Assembly (NCBI GenBank): GCA_030549175.1
Contig: JAUKUA010000002.1
Location: 3,348,001 to 3,412,000 of the forward strand
Direction: 5' to 3'
DNA: 64,000 nucleotides
Origin: Lasiosphaeris hirsuta
Lineage: Eukaryota > Ascomycota > Sordariomycetes > Sordariales > Lasiosphaeriaceae
The notes beneath the pieces were generated by a model that was not told where the DNA came from, did not search any database, and worked only from the letters and a program-made list of their open reading frames with translations. The translations under genes were made by a program, and so were the position numbers. Shown piece by piece: positions 43,006 to 54,400 of this stretch. Within the stretch, counting starts at the first letter, position 1. Each line of letters opens with the position of its first letter.

Positions 43006-44865
43006 TCACCGTCTGGGCATGCCACGGCCACGGCCGCGCAGCGCTCTTTGTGCGGCACCGGGTGGCAGGGCCCGGCCCGGCGCCGCCGGCGCCTGGCTTT
43101 GCTCGTTGCGGATCGTCTCGTCCACGCCCAGAATCAGGCATGCCGCCTCGGTAGCGGCCTGGATGGCGTTGATCTTGACCAGCGCGGGCTCCCATACGAA
43201 GCGCTTCATCATGTCGGTGACGCCTTCGTTCTGGAAGTCAACACCAGCCCATGTGTTGCCCTTGCGGTGCTCGACGCGCAGCTTGTTGAGGATATCGGTG
43301 GCATCGAAGCCGGCATTGTCGCACAGCTGGCGGGGGATGATCTCAAGGGCCTTGGCGAAGCTCTTGATGATGGCCTGCTGCTTGTGGGGCACGTCGCGGT
43401 CGGCGAAGCGGTGTAGGTAGGCGGACAGCTCCATCTCGCAGGCACCGCCGCCACCGACAATGGTGCGGTTGCGGATGGCGCGCTTGACGATCATGATGGC
43501 GTCGTGCAGAGACCGCTCCACCTCAGCAATGAACTGCTCGGCGCCGCCGCGCAGCACCAGCGTGCACGTCTTGGCCTCGGGGCAGTCCTCGAAGAAGTTG
43601 AAGCGCTCGCCACCAATCTGGCGCTCGTCGAACGAACCACATGTGCCGAGGTGCTCGGGGAAGATATCCGAGCACGTGCTCTGGATGGTGGCGCCCGTGG
43701 CCTGGACCACGCGCTCCATGTCATCGGTGGCGACGCGGCCGGCGCAGAAGACGTCGCGGTCGGCAAAGTACTGGGTAGCCAGGTCGCCGATGGGCAGCTT
43801 GGAGAGCACCACCTTGGCGCCGGTCGCGTGGATGTTCTCGAGCTTCTTGAAAATGATTTGCCACTCGGCATCGACGATGGCCTGGTACTCGGACACCTGC
43901 TCGACGCGCACCTCGGCATTGTCCTTCTCGGCCTTGAGCTCCAGCTCGACGTTGAGGCAGAGGATCTTGGGCTTCTTGAAGGTCTTGGGCTGCTGCTCGA
44001 AACCGGCGTACGAAAACGTCTTCTTGAACGCGACACCGTTGACGAAGATGGAGTCGGTCAGGGAGCCGCCGGGGATCTTCTTGATGCCTATTAACTTCTC
44101 GTTGAGGTCTTCTTGGTCGAGGGTGAGGACGGCGTCGACAACCACTGAGTAGTGTTAGCATGGCATCCGGGCCAGCGCGCGCGCCAGCTCGGGGTCTTAC
44201 TCTTTGTGAAGAAACTAGTGTTGCGCTTTATCAGCTTGCTGGTCATGGCGGTGGCGGCCAGCTTGCTGAGCGTTTCCCTCCGGTTTGCCTCGTTTGTCAC
44301 GATGGCCATCTCCTTCATCTTGTTGACAGCCATGGTCGAGGCTCTCCTCAGGCCCTTGATGATGATCTGAGAGCTGACACCTTGTTCCACATGCTCCTTA
44401 ACCTCCTTCAGGATCTCGCCGGCGAGCACGACGACCGAGGTAGTGCCGTCTCCGACCTCAGCATCTTGCGACCGGGCAATGTCGACGAGGATTCGTGCGG
44501 CGGGGTGGACAATGTCCAAAAGCTGCGGCGTGTCAGAAAGGGCCGCGGGGGTATTCTCTCGGGCGCAGTGCGCACCTTCATGACGGTGGCGCCATCGTTG
44601 GTAATCGTCTGCCTGCCGTTCTCGTCCACCATTAACAGGTCGCCGCCATAGGGGCCGAGAGTCGACTTTATCGTGGCCTGGACAGCGAGACAGGCGTTAA
44701 TGTTGGTGATGATCTGGCCCTTGCCCTGCGAGGCGTCGGTTCCTAAGAAAGCGTCGAGTTGTCAGTGAGGGGGCGCGTGGCGGAGGTGTGGAAAGTGGGA
44801 GGATGGAGGGGCTACCGACCCTCTTTCAGGACGATAATCGTCGGTGTTTGGCCTCCGAAAGACAT
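43006..44865 (-). CDS. CCT7: T-complex protein 1 subunit eta (CCT7)
   Basis: Four exons on the minus strand: 44865-44820, 44742-44576, 44522-44201 and 44144-43006, an exact frame of 557 aa. The protein begins [33 protein letters not shown]. It has the group II chaperonin ATPase elements [22 protein letters not shown] and [19 protein letters not shown]. The apical region and [19 protein letters not shown] follow, then [12 protein letters not shown] and [29 protein letters not shown]. The tail is Pro/Gly/Arg-rich and ends GRGRGMPRR, as usual for eta subunits. It is one of eight subunits of the cytosolic TRiC/CCT folding chamber for actin, tubulin and WD proteins. Introns are 77, 53 and 56 nt with good GT/AG ends. 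Confidence 0.97.
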
Positions 44866-45146
44866 GTTGGGAAGAGGCGGGTGGGTTGCAAACGGTGGTA
44901 GCAGCAGCGAGGGAGCTCGAGTGCGCGTTTGCAGAGCTGAGAAGGGGGTGGTGTCAGGGAGTGGGCCGGGTATCAAGAGATGCACGAGATTAGCGGGCAG
45001 TCGTCTTTGGAGGGAGCTCCCAAAAAATGCCAAAAAAAAAATATTGAAGCCTTTGTTCACACGCTAGGCAAGGCGGGGGGAGCTGCACCCGTCGTTGTCG
45101 CCTGCGCACGGACCACATTACCGTGCTCAGTCAGCTGACAGCCCCC
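44866..45146. other. upstream region of CCT7
   Basis: Divergent interval between CCT7 and the split ORF at 45147; no gene seen. Confidence 0.4.
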
Positions 45147-45833
45147 ATGGCCACCACCTTGCAGACCTGTGGCCTCCGCAGTCTCTGGCAACCCCTGACA
45201 GCTGTCGCCAAGTACAATCCAACCCTGGTTTGTTTGTTATCGCGGGACCTCAGAGTAGAAAACTCCTTCCGAAGTGCCAACTATTCTTTTTTTAAAGATT
45301 CTAGAAATTCTGTCATGCTAGTAAGACCTTGACCAAAACCAGATATATGTCTTTCGAAATGCCAGAATGGTATTTTTTTTTTTTCCACAATGGAAAGGCC
45401 TTGCGGAGGCTTCAATATCCCTATTAGCCGCAGTGTTCCCCGCTAACAAACAAACCAGGGTGGATTGTACATGTGCGACGACGGCAGACACGGCTCGATG
45501 AAGCTCGTTTATTATCGAGCCCACAACAGCACATTGCTCATCCACGCCCCGACCGGCTGCGATGGGCAGATGTGGATACCCAACAGCTGGGTCGAGCGCT
45601 CGTATAGCCAATGCAGCGCCAGTCTGCGGAAGACAGACAATGGAGGCCGGGCCATTGTCGTGCACACTTTGTACCGCGCGTTTGGACCGCTCATCAACTG
45701 CTGTGTCACCGGAAAGTTCCATGACGACGCAACGGGCATCAGTGGGAGACCGAGCCCTGTGGTCGTGCTTGCAGGGAAGCGCGGCGCCGCTCCGCCGGGT
45801 CATGACGAAGAAACGACGGCATGCCCCCCTTAG
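45147..45833 (+). pseudogene. small unidentified ORF disrupted by a MITE
   Basis: An ATG at 45147 opens a frame (MATTLQTCGLRSLWQPL...) that is interrupted at a TAC codon (45213) by a 255-bp insertion. The same frame resumes at a duplicated TAC (45468) with MCDDGRHGSMKLVYYRAH and runs to the stop at 45831-45833. Without the insertion the frame would be continuous, about 143 codons. With it, translation stops at a TGA near 45330. The product is not recognised; it has several Cys and no signal peptide. That both parts are open and in the same phase supports a former gene, but a fortuitous frame cannot be excluded. Confidence 0.5.
45213..45469. mobile_element. MITE with ~35-bp terminal inverted repeats and TA duplication
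   Basis: The left end (TACAATCCAACCCTGGTTTG) and the reverse complement of the right end (TACAATCCACCCTGGTTTGT) match over about 35 bp, differing by a one-base indel and a few changes. TA is present at both edges (45213-45214 and 45468-45469), as for Tc1/mariner-type insertions. The interior is about 185 bp, AT-rich with a T-run near 45372, and has no coding capacity. Confidence 0.88.
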
Positions 45834-46245
45834 CAGAACATGCTGAGCCTCCGCGACAATCTCCGAGCTGCGATCCGGCAGGGTGAGCCGAAGAAACCGG
45901 CTTGATTGACGGCGAAAGACTGTGGAAGCAGTCGCTTAGTCTTTGCGGGATGGGGATAACACAGAGGAGTCGAACAATACATTGGGTCCCGGGAGGGGGG
46001 GGAGGGGGGAGTGGTTTCTCAGAATTCAACAAAAAAGTGATACCCGATGACAATGAAAATCCAGTCCCCCCGGAAGCAAAGGAACAAAGACATCGTTCAG
46101 CTATGTGTAGCTAGTTGTTCAAGCAAGTAACAAGGCGCCAGGGATACAAAAGACAAGAGTCGCCGGTTTGAGTGTGCTATTCACGGTCAGCAAACCTAGC
46201 ACGAGTTTACCACAGCGCCCACCCCCTTGCCACACAGCCTTCACG
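45834..46245. other. intergenic
   Basis: No gene seen; contains a G-rich run near 45990 and the leader of the membrane protein gene that starts at 46246. Confidence 0.5.
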
Positions 46246-47301
46246 ATGCCTCGACTCGACTCAATGCTCGAGGAAGCTGCCTACCTTTTCGACAACATGT
46301 TCCCCTTTTGGAGACTTATTGCTTGGCTCACGGTTGTGCAGGTGAGGTCCTGGGTTCTCTGTGCATACGGGTGCCTCCTCCCCTTGATCCGGCGCGTTTC
46401 TAATTCGTGGGTAAGGCCCACCATGGTCGTCGTGGGGGGCCTCGTGGCTTTTATCGCTCTCGTGGTCTTGAGCGCCGTCACCACCTTCTTCGGATCATTG
46501 ATCGGAACCCTTACTCTTTCCTTTCTTGCCACCGCCCTTGTCACAGTAGCCGAAGTGTCGGTGGTCTTTTGGATCTACCTCGTCATGATCTGGCTCGATG
46601 CACCCGGAAGTCGGGGGAGTGTGATACTGGGGCTTCCCAGATACCTCAAAGTCTACTCTTTTTTCTTCCGGGTCACGGAAGAGCTATTGCCGGCCGTGGT
46701 CCTGTCGATGATCAAGATGCCCGGCATCCCGTGCACCCTCTACCGCTTTGACCAGTGGGCTGTGACCCAGATGTATGGCGCCGGAGGGCTCATGACACAT
46801 TTGTACCCCGCCGGCTCTCTCGCCATGCATGCGAATCTGGCGTTGCATATCTGGATGCAGACTCTGTGGGCGCTGGGCTGGTACGATATCACCCGTGCCC
46901 TGCTTGACCGAGCCGAAACCATCCACTTTATGAGGCAGTTCGATGCTGAGGGAAACCGGAGGCCGGTCCCGGTGGATCTCCCAACAATCGGGGCGGAATG
47001 GAAAGGGGGGTTTATAATCTCGATGAGCTGCGCACGTCTCTGCGGCCGAATCCTGTATCTGATGGGCGATATTATCAACCTGCAGGGTCAGCTGCTCGAG
47101 TCGTTAGGCTACACGGGGTGGATGGCATTCACATACCGCTGGGCCATGAAGATGTGGATCTGGCTCATTCGGGTGCAATGGGATCCAGCCTTTGTCTACG
47201 TCGTCGACGAATCCGTTGAGTGGCTTGCCGCCCAGGTTCGCCGCCGGCAGCGAGCCCGTGAACAGGCAGGCGGCCAGCAGCAACGCCGGCGGTGGTGGTG
47301 A
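46246..47301 (+). CDS. polytopic membrane protein, unknown function
   Basis: Single exon, 351 aa from the ATG at 46246 (MPRLDSMLEEAAYLFDNMF); upstream in-frame codons lack a better context. Several hydrophobic segments are visible: WRLIAWLTVVQVRSWVLC (~22-42), MVVVGGLVAFIALVVLSAVTTFFGSLIGTLTL (~60-95), ATALVTVAEVSVVFWIYLVMIWL (~96-120) and weaker ones near 195-215 and 245-265. The C-terminus is very basic and Gln/Arg-rich (RRRQRAREQAGGQQQRRRWW). No family is recognised. The protein lacks stops and frameshifts and has normal codon use, so it is probably expressed. Confidence 0.7.
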   Translation: MPRLDSMLEEAAYLFDNMFPFWRLIAWLTVVQVRSWVLCAYGCLLPLIRRVSNSWVRPTMVVVGGLVAFIALVVLSAVTTFFGSLIGTLTLSFLATALVTVAEVSVVFWIYLVMIWLDAPGSRGSVILGLPRYLKVYSFFFRVTEELLPAVVLSMIKMPGIPCTLYRFDQWAVTQMYGAGGLMTHLYPAGSLAMHANLALHIWMQTLWALGWYDITRALLDRAETIHFMRQFDAEGNRRPVPVDLPTIGAEWKGGFIISMSCARLCGRILYLMGDIINLQGQLLESLGYTGWMAFTYRWAMKMWIWLIRVQWDPAFVYVVDESVEWLAAQVRRRQRAREQAGGQQQRRRWW

Positions 47302-48270
47302 CGGCGACACTAACAAAAATGTAGGGCCGAAAAGGACCAAGTGATGGTCCGCCGAGAACAGAACGAGGCGGACCAACCAGGGTCACAAGGATTCTTCCTG
47401 TCGACTTTCCTTTAGCAGAAGAGGCAATGCAACCCGGGACCAAGGTTTATACGAACTGATCGCCGGGTGCCCACTGCCCAGTCAGACCATTTGCAAGTAA
47501 ATGCCGACGGAACGCTAGCAGGACCCCGACGGGGATGCAGCGCTGAGGGTGAGTCCCGGCAACCAGCGCACCGGTGTTTCGATTCTTGTCGATAGGGCTG
47601 CGGGCTACAGTTAGAAACAGTACCTGTAGTAATAATTAAACGATTGCAATTTATTCTTGTCCGGTGCCTGTGGTAGGGCTGAGCACCTACTACGCCATGA
47701 TGGAATGTTCTTATGTGCTAATAAGTTGTTTTGCCGTGGATAGGAGACCTCACGTACCTACCTAGGCTAGGTTAGCCCTTGCAGCTTCTGGGCGGAACTC
47801 GCAACATGATTGGAAGGGGTCGACGTCGCACTTTTGTACCCTGTTCGTATATGTGCTGTACGTACGACCAATTTCTCGGGTCGGGGCAGTGGCACCCTAT
47901 AGGCAGCTCCGTCGGCAGCTCCTCTGGGCAGCGCAGTGGCAGTGCGTCCAATCAAGGGCCTTCCAGACACAACAGCCCTTCTGGATGAATTCCAGCATGA
48001 CGTGAGGAAGCAACTCCCATTTGCGTGGGCCGTAGATTAGCCTCCGTGGCCTCGTATTGGGCCTTCTACCACCTCACTCCGAATGTGGCCATTCAAACCT
48101 CGGCGTCCGAGTCGTATTTTGCTTGTTGGGCCGTGTGGCGACTGAAAATGGATAAATAGAAGAGGGCATTTCCCCCAAGAGGACGAACAACAACAACAGA
48201 TCTCATTCATAATCACCATCAAATAAAACAAAATCTCAAGTCTAACTAAATTACTTGATCAATCGCCAAA
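47302..48270. other. intergenic
   Basis: About 970 bp without a supported gene; includes an AT-rich leader (48180-48270) for the secreted protein gene. Confidence 0.5.
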
Positions 48271-48797
48271 ATGGTCCAATCAAGCGCCCTCATGGCCTTT
48301 GCGGCCGCCCTCCTCCCCGCCCTCGTCTCAGCCCAAACGAACGAGACGCTCTACCCGATCCCCATCGCCATTGGCACCATCATGTACCCTCATGGACACA
48401 TTATCCTTGCCTGTAAGACCCCGTCCGCGATATGCCACAGACCCTAGACTACTAGTGTATACTGACTCTTGCCAAAGGGGAACCGACCAAGACAACGTTT
48501 AAGGGGGCGTGCAGCCCGGGGGTTGATAACCCCACCAGGACGTATCTCCAGACTGTTAATACCAATATTTATTCCAAGCCACTCTGCAACCAACCGTTCG
48601 ACATCGACGGCTACAAGAACCTCGAGCTCCTCTGCGCCGACGCCGATGACGGCAACTACCATGCCTCTCAAGTCACGGCCATTGCGACGGACGGCAAGAA
48701 GACGCACGACTGCGTCAAGCTTCCGAGAAATCTGTACCCCGTAGCATGCGACGACACTCACATCACGTCGATTGAGCAGAACTTTGCGTGCCAGTAG
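48271..48797 (+). CDS. small secreted protein, effector-like
   Basis: Two exons, 48271-48412 and 48478-48797, with a 65-nt intron (GTAAGA...CCAAAG), giving 153 aa. The first 22 residues (MVQSSALMAFAAALLPALVSAQ) are a signal peptide with a cleavable ALVSA end. The mature part has about six cysteines (GACSPG, PLCNQP, LLCAD, HDCVK, VACDD, FACQ), consistent with disulfide bonding, and no transmembrane or GPI tail. The intron restores WEPTKTTFKGAC in frame. No domain is recognised. Size and Cys content fit the broad class of small secreted proteins, but a role in interaction with other organisms is only inference. Confidence 0.82.
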
Positions 48798-49697
48798 TCA
48801 AATTCTATGGGTTTATCATGGCGGCCCCGTCGATGGCGCAACTGCATTGTGATTGGGGACAGGAGTAACGGCGTTTGATGTTTTACGAAATGATGGATGA
48901 ATTTGGGGCTAGTTAGATATGACTACACAAGCTATACATACAAGAAATTAATCAACCTGATGATTTAATTTCCCACCTCTGGTACGCAGGGAAATACTTC
49001 CTCGGTGGCAGGCATGAGCATGGACTTGCCTTTAGGGGCTCTGACTGGGAACTGCAGCAATGCTGTTACACGTGCGATTCGACAATGGGGTATATACATC
49101 GTCCCAACTCGGTGGACAGTTGAGGCCAAACGAGAATATCACAACTCTTTCGATTAGGCATCAAAAGACGGGTATTCTCACTCATGCGCCGAGACGGAAG
49201 TACGGCTGCAGGGGATGCAGTTGAGCCTGAAGAAGTTTGACCGTGAGGCTTTCTTGTAACACCTTTTGGACTCTCAGGCGGGGGTAGATGGCGGCGTGGG
49301 AGGCGAGGGAGAGAGCAGAAGCCAAGAATAGGCCGCCGTCGGAGCAGCCTATGATGAGGATGGTTCGTCCTGGGGGGGGGCCATGTTGGGAGAAGTAGAT
49401 GTTGAAACAGGCCAGGCCGGGACGCCGACGGTATAAATGCGGACCAATGACATGGGGGGCGGGAGATGAACTCTAGCAGTGTGACAAGTGGCCCGAAATT
49501 GTTCCAGCGCCACTCGGATTTCATTGTCATATTTCCAGGTTGCACTCCAGCTAGGAAGCATGTGCCGTGGTTTGGGCTGCTGTTTTTCAACCCCTTCTAA
49601 TTCTATTCCTGCTACCAAATCTCCTACCACCTTTGCCAGCTCATCAGGTCTTTTCTTTCCGTTCATTGACAAGACAATTACGACGGTGGCCAACTTT
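48798..49697. other. intergenic with unresolved minus-strand frames
   Basis: Frames at 49066-49590 and 49349-49693 (minus) are open but unrecognised. The latter (GKKRPDELAKVVGDLVAGIELEG) follows directly after the HNH relic on the same strand and could be a downstream exon or a separate remnant. Nothing else is supported. Confidence 0.3.
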
Positions 49698-50515
49698 CTA
49701 GATGCCCATTAGCATCTTGTCGCTCAAGATGCGTTCCAAGTCGGTTGATCCATCCGAAGCAATGTTATACACAATATGACCCTCATATCGCCAGAGGCTC
49801 TCTTGAACGGCGAGACCGGTACCACTTACTTTTAGAATACGGGCAATCCGTAAGTGGACATCAAGAATATCCGGGTCAGGTCGTGGGACGTCAGTATCGT
49901 GCTGGGCAAAGGTAACAACAGTTGGCAGCTGCGTTGTATAGTGAGAATCCTCCTCCAAGATCTCAATACGGTATTTGTGTTCCTATGTAAATATGTTAGT
50001 GGTATCTTGTGAATCAGGAAGATAATATACCTCGTTCGTAGCTTGGAATCCAAACGTAAACTGACCAAGCTCTTCGTCAAATATCGAGTTTAACGTTATG
50101 GCATTTATCGGCAGGTTGACCGTATCGGCCCCAATCTTGTTCTTCAAGGCCGGGAAATACTCGTAGAGTGCCCACCATATCGTCGCCTTGTTCTTCATAT
50201 ACGTAGCATTCTTCTCCTCGAGTTTGCTAAGCGCGAACGGCAAAATACGCGCAGAACGTGTTCTGGTATATCCAGTACCCCTACGTTCGCCTGGAGGCAT
50301 CTTTTTGTACGCCTCCGAGTCGATGAGGCCCGGACAACACAACGGTTCCCATCTCTGCGGAGGCACGCTTCTTTCAGCGACTTCTGCCCTCCTCGGGTCG
50401 ACCCTTCAATCTGTGTCATGGCCAATTCGATTGCGAACGCTGCTGACTGGTTGGGCGAAGGTGTAATTGGGGGCTGTTTACCACCAGCGGTAGCCACTGC
50501 GTCTGAGCGGAACAA
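49698..50515 (-). pseudogene. HNH-endonuclease-type gene, frameshifted
   Basis: On the minus strand, SLKEACLRRDGNRCVV (50515-50195 frame) is the start of the HNH domain common in fungal proteins. The continuation, GLIDSEAYKKMPPGERRGTGYTR, lies in another frame (50366-50031). A frameshift thus falls near 50335-50350, between RCVV and GLID. A 48-nt intron (50030-49983) then joins FGFQATNE to EHKYRIEILEEDSHYTT, and the frame ends at 49698. No ATG precedes the first part within the open region. The family is a set of multicopy fungal proteins of unknown role with an HNH nuclease module. The locus is probably inactive, and it lies close to the left end of the Helitron. Confidence 0.65.
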
Positions 50516-50961
50516 GGGGCCACCAAACGCGGGATTTAATTGGGCAGCCCTAGTAGGTCACGTAGGTGCAGGGGGGATGGAGTGCAAGAAGGGTCAGTTT
50601 TGATGGATGTGTCAAGGCGCCGCCGGCTGGCAATAGCCGTCCCTGACATTCACTTAGGCATGGTGAGGTAGTGGGATTCGTTTCGTTCGTTTCGTTCGTT
50701 TCGTACGTTTCGTTCGTTTCGTACGATCTCGAACCGACTCGATCGAGCGTGAATTGCTGCTGCTGCTACGAAGCGGCCCCAGACCTAGACCCCAGCGCGG
50801 ATCGTTCCGATTGGTAAGACCTGCATTGTTGGGTTCCCAGCCCCTGGAACGGTTGGCAAGCATCTTGGATTGATTGAAAGTATCTTCTTGGTCCTGTGGA
50901 CCTGTCGCTAACTAATGTGGGCCCGACCCGCCGCGACCAGACCAGCCGTTGTAAAAAGCTA
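50516..50961. other. intergenic, left flank of the Helitron
   Basis: No gene. Contains the GTTTCGTTC-type tandem repeat described separately. Confidence 0.4.
50679..50727. repeat. CGTTTCGTTCGTTT-type short tandem repeat
   Basis: About five tandem copies of a 9-10 bp unit (TTTCGTTCG / TTTCGTACG) ending in CGTACGATC. It is noncoding, although a Lys/Thr/Arg repeat appears in the minus-strand translation. Confidence 0.9.
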
Positions 50962-51455
50962 TCTAAACTATACTACAGCTCAGTCTTGGAAGTCTTGGAA
51001 TTCACTCTTAGCGCGTTATCCGACTCCCCTGCAAATGCCCGCAAAACACCCTGGGCTTCGCTGTGCTCGGGCCGCAGCACTAGCAGACTGTTAGCGAAGC
51101 CCTGCAGATCGCCGGAAATACCTTAACACCATGAATAGTCTTGGCAGTTAGTGCCGATAGTGCTCCTGACCTGCAATTTGTTTTGCGGCCCTTGCGGCCC
51201 TTGACGGCCCACCTCCGGTCTCTCTCTGACCGTTCGGTGGTCCGTGATGCCGCGATGCTGTGGTATATCATTTGCGGTGTTCTCCAGGCCGTCGTCTTCT
51301 TTCATTTTTTCTCTTCTCGCGGTGTTGATCTCGCAGCGCCCCGCTGGAAGAACCTTTTCTAGCTGCTCCCTTCCGTTTCCGCTGTAACTGTTCTGAGTTA
51401 CGGCGTTGTTGTCCTCTCTTTTTGTTACCCTTTGCAGTCCGTTTTCCTTGATACC

Positions 51456-54400
51456 ATGCCTCCTAGGCGACGTCGTGGCCCCGTCGCAACCCCTGAGCAG
51501 CACTGTACCGGTTGTAATCGACTGTTAGCTGCCGCCATGTTCGAGATGAATAGCCGCGGGGTTCCTTACAGAACGTGCCGGGCATGTAGGGTTCGCCAGA
51601 GAGCAGCTCCTGTGTTGGATGTCCCCGGTGGTGGCCGTGTCACCCGCGGATGTAACCGACGGGCGGAGGCTGAAGTTGCGGCCCTTAATATCTTCCCGCA
51701 AGATGGCGCGGCTCCTTTCCGGTTAGATTACCGACCGCTTAATCTAGGTGAGCCGAAAGGTTGGATACCTACTAACGGGGTTGAGAGTGTTAGCGAGCAT
51801 GATGTAGGGCCCATGACGGTGGAGTGTGAGAAGTGCGGGGCTTTGCACTGGTTGGATGAGAGACTTGCGGTTCGTGATTCCTTCCCCTATACCATTGACG
51901 TGTTTTAATCTCTTGGTAGCGATCATCTGCGGCGAATCCCAAGTTCGGGAAGTGTTGCAGCGGCGGAAAGGTTGACTTGCAGCCGTGGCGGGAGCTTCCG
52001 GCATTCTTGACGGCTTTGCTGAAGGGCGAAGCTCCTAATTCTACGACGTTCCGTAAGAATATACGGAGATATAATAACGCCTTCCAGTTCACTTCGGTCA
52101 AATGTACGTAGCGAGCCGCTCCCGGAGGCGCAGGGCCCATGGACTTCCATATCCAAGGCGCTCTGTATCATTATTCCGGCAGTTTGGAGGTGGCTGCGGG
52201 GAATGAAGCGTTCGTAACGGTCTATTTGCTCGACCCGGAAGTCGCCGTAGACTGCCGCTCCAGAGGGCGTGACGGAATTAACGTGGGCGATAGCCCGCTT
52301 GACCGGTAGTTGTGCGTACTGCTAGATCAGTATATCCGGGAGAACTGCGAGTTCTACCAGATGTACGTAACTGCACACGAGAGGTTACGGAACGGCGGCC
52401 CTTCCACAAAGATCATGATTACCCCGTAACTGAGATTGGTGGTGGAACAAGGCGCAGATCTCCGTAGGGAGAACTTACCTACGGCTCAGGAGGTAGCACT
52501 TGCGATTCCGGCCGAGTACGAGAACAAGTGCTTTCGGGATGTGGTATTGGCGCACCGGCACGCGGATGGTACGGTCCAAAGCTTCCACATCATCGATCCG
52601 CACAGTCCCGCATATCTCCCGTTGGCATACCCTCTCATGTTCCCACACGGCGATCCTGGGTTTCACTGGGCCATGCCGCTCCGCGATAAGGAAGATCGCG
52701 GTCGAAGAGCTCGCCGTGCCTGGCCGCGAGATGACGGGGGTGGAATTAACGATGCGGATGCGGACGGTGATGACGATATTGGCGGCGAGGATAAGGTAAA
52801 GTGGAATATGTTTTGCCGTTTCATCCTGCACCCTCGCCGCTGTCAACAGAACGTGCCATTTCGCTATGGACCGTTGTTTCAACAGTTCTTAGTCGACATC
52901 TACGCTACGCAGGACCAGAACAAGCTGAGGTGGATTCGGTACCATCAGGATGATATTCGTGCGGATCTTTTCAACGGCGTGATAGACTGGGCGGCGAATG
53001 ACGGGGACCCGCGGAACATCGGCACCCGTACTATCCTACCGTCAAGCTATATCGGCGGCTCGCGGTTTATCTCGCAGTACTATCACGACTCCATGGCCAT
53101 TGTTCGTCACCTTGGTCCCCCGACTTTCTTCATCACGATTACTGCAAACCCGCAGTGGCCCGAGATCCAACGCCAGCTCCTGGAGGGACAGCCTGCAAAC
53201 TATCGTCCTGACGTTATTGCCCGCGTTTTTGAGATGAAGAAGAACGCGATCTTACGGGAGGTCAGGGGCGGGCTCTTCGGCGACTTTGCGGGCAATGTGT
53301 GGACCATCGAGTACCAAAAACGGGGTCTTCCACACTGCCACCTCTTGGTTTTCTTGAAGCCCGCGTCTTCGCAGTTATACCGAATCCCCGCAAACATTGA
53401 CCGGGTCGTTCGGGCTGAGCTTCCGACTACGGCAGAGGATCCTGACGGGAAGTTGCGGGCTATCCTGCAGAAGATGATAGTCCACGGCCCTTGCGGGCAG
53501 CACAACGAGAAGTCTCCTTACATGACTGAGCCGCGCGGTGGCGGTCCTACGGCCTGTTCCAAGAAGTTTCCCAAGGACTGGGCGGACGTGACGGCGGTTC
53601 CGGAAGATGGCTACCCCGTATATCGCCGTAGGAACAACGGCGAGACCTTTCAGAAGATGGTCCCCCAGGGAGCCCGCCGCAAACCTTTGCCTGTTGACAT
53701 AGATAACCGCCATGTTGTCCCGTATAATCCCTACCTCTCTCGCAAATACAACGCACATATCAACGTTAAGATTTACGGCTCCGTCAAGGCCGTCAAGTAT
53801 ATCCACAAATATATCTACAAAGGAACTGACCAGGCAACGATCAGTATTACGGTTGCTGACGAGGTTGAGCAACACTTATCGTGCCGTTACTTGAGTCCTT
53901 CGGAGAGCTTTTACCGCATTTTCGAGTTCCATACTCACGAGGAATTCCCCCCTGTAACCCGCCTGAAAGTCAACTTAGAGGGCGAACATTAAGTTAGGTT
54001 TCGGGGGGATGCGGGGCCGGAGGAGATTTTACAGGCGGCAGAGGCTGCAAAGACGACTATGCTTACGGCATTCTTCAAGTACAACGCGGACCATCCGAAC
54101 GATCGCAACACGTTATACGTGGACTTTCCCATCAACCACGTCTGGAAGAGTCAGCTTGCGGTTTGGCAACCCCGTCAAAAGGGAACCGCGATCGGCCGTA
54201 TGTATTACGTCCCTCCTACCGCCGGCGAGGCTTTTTTCCTCCGTTTGTTGCTTTGCCATGTCCCTGGGCCGAAGTCCTATGAGGATTTACGGACTTTTGA
54301 TGAGGTTCAATACGAGACTTTCAAGGAGGCATGCGATGCTAAGGGCCTGCTGGAGGACGATTTGATGTGGGTGCGGACTTTTGAGGAGGCTTCCGGGTTC

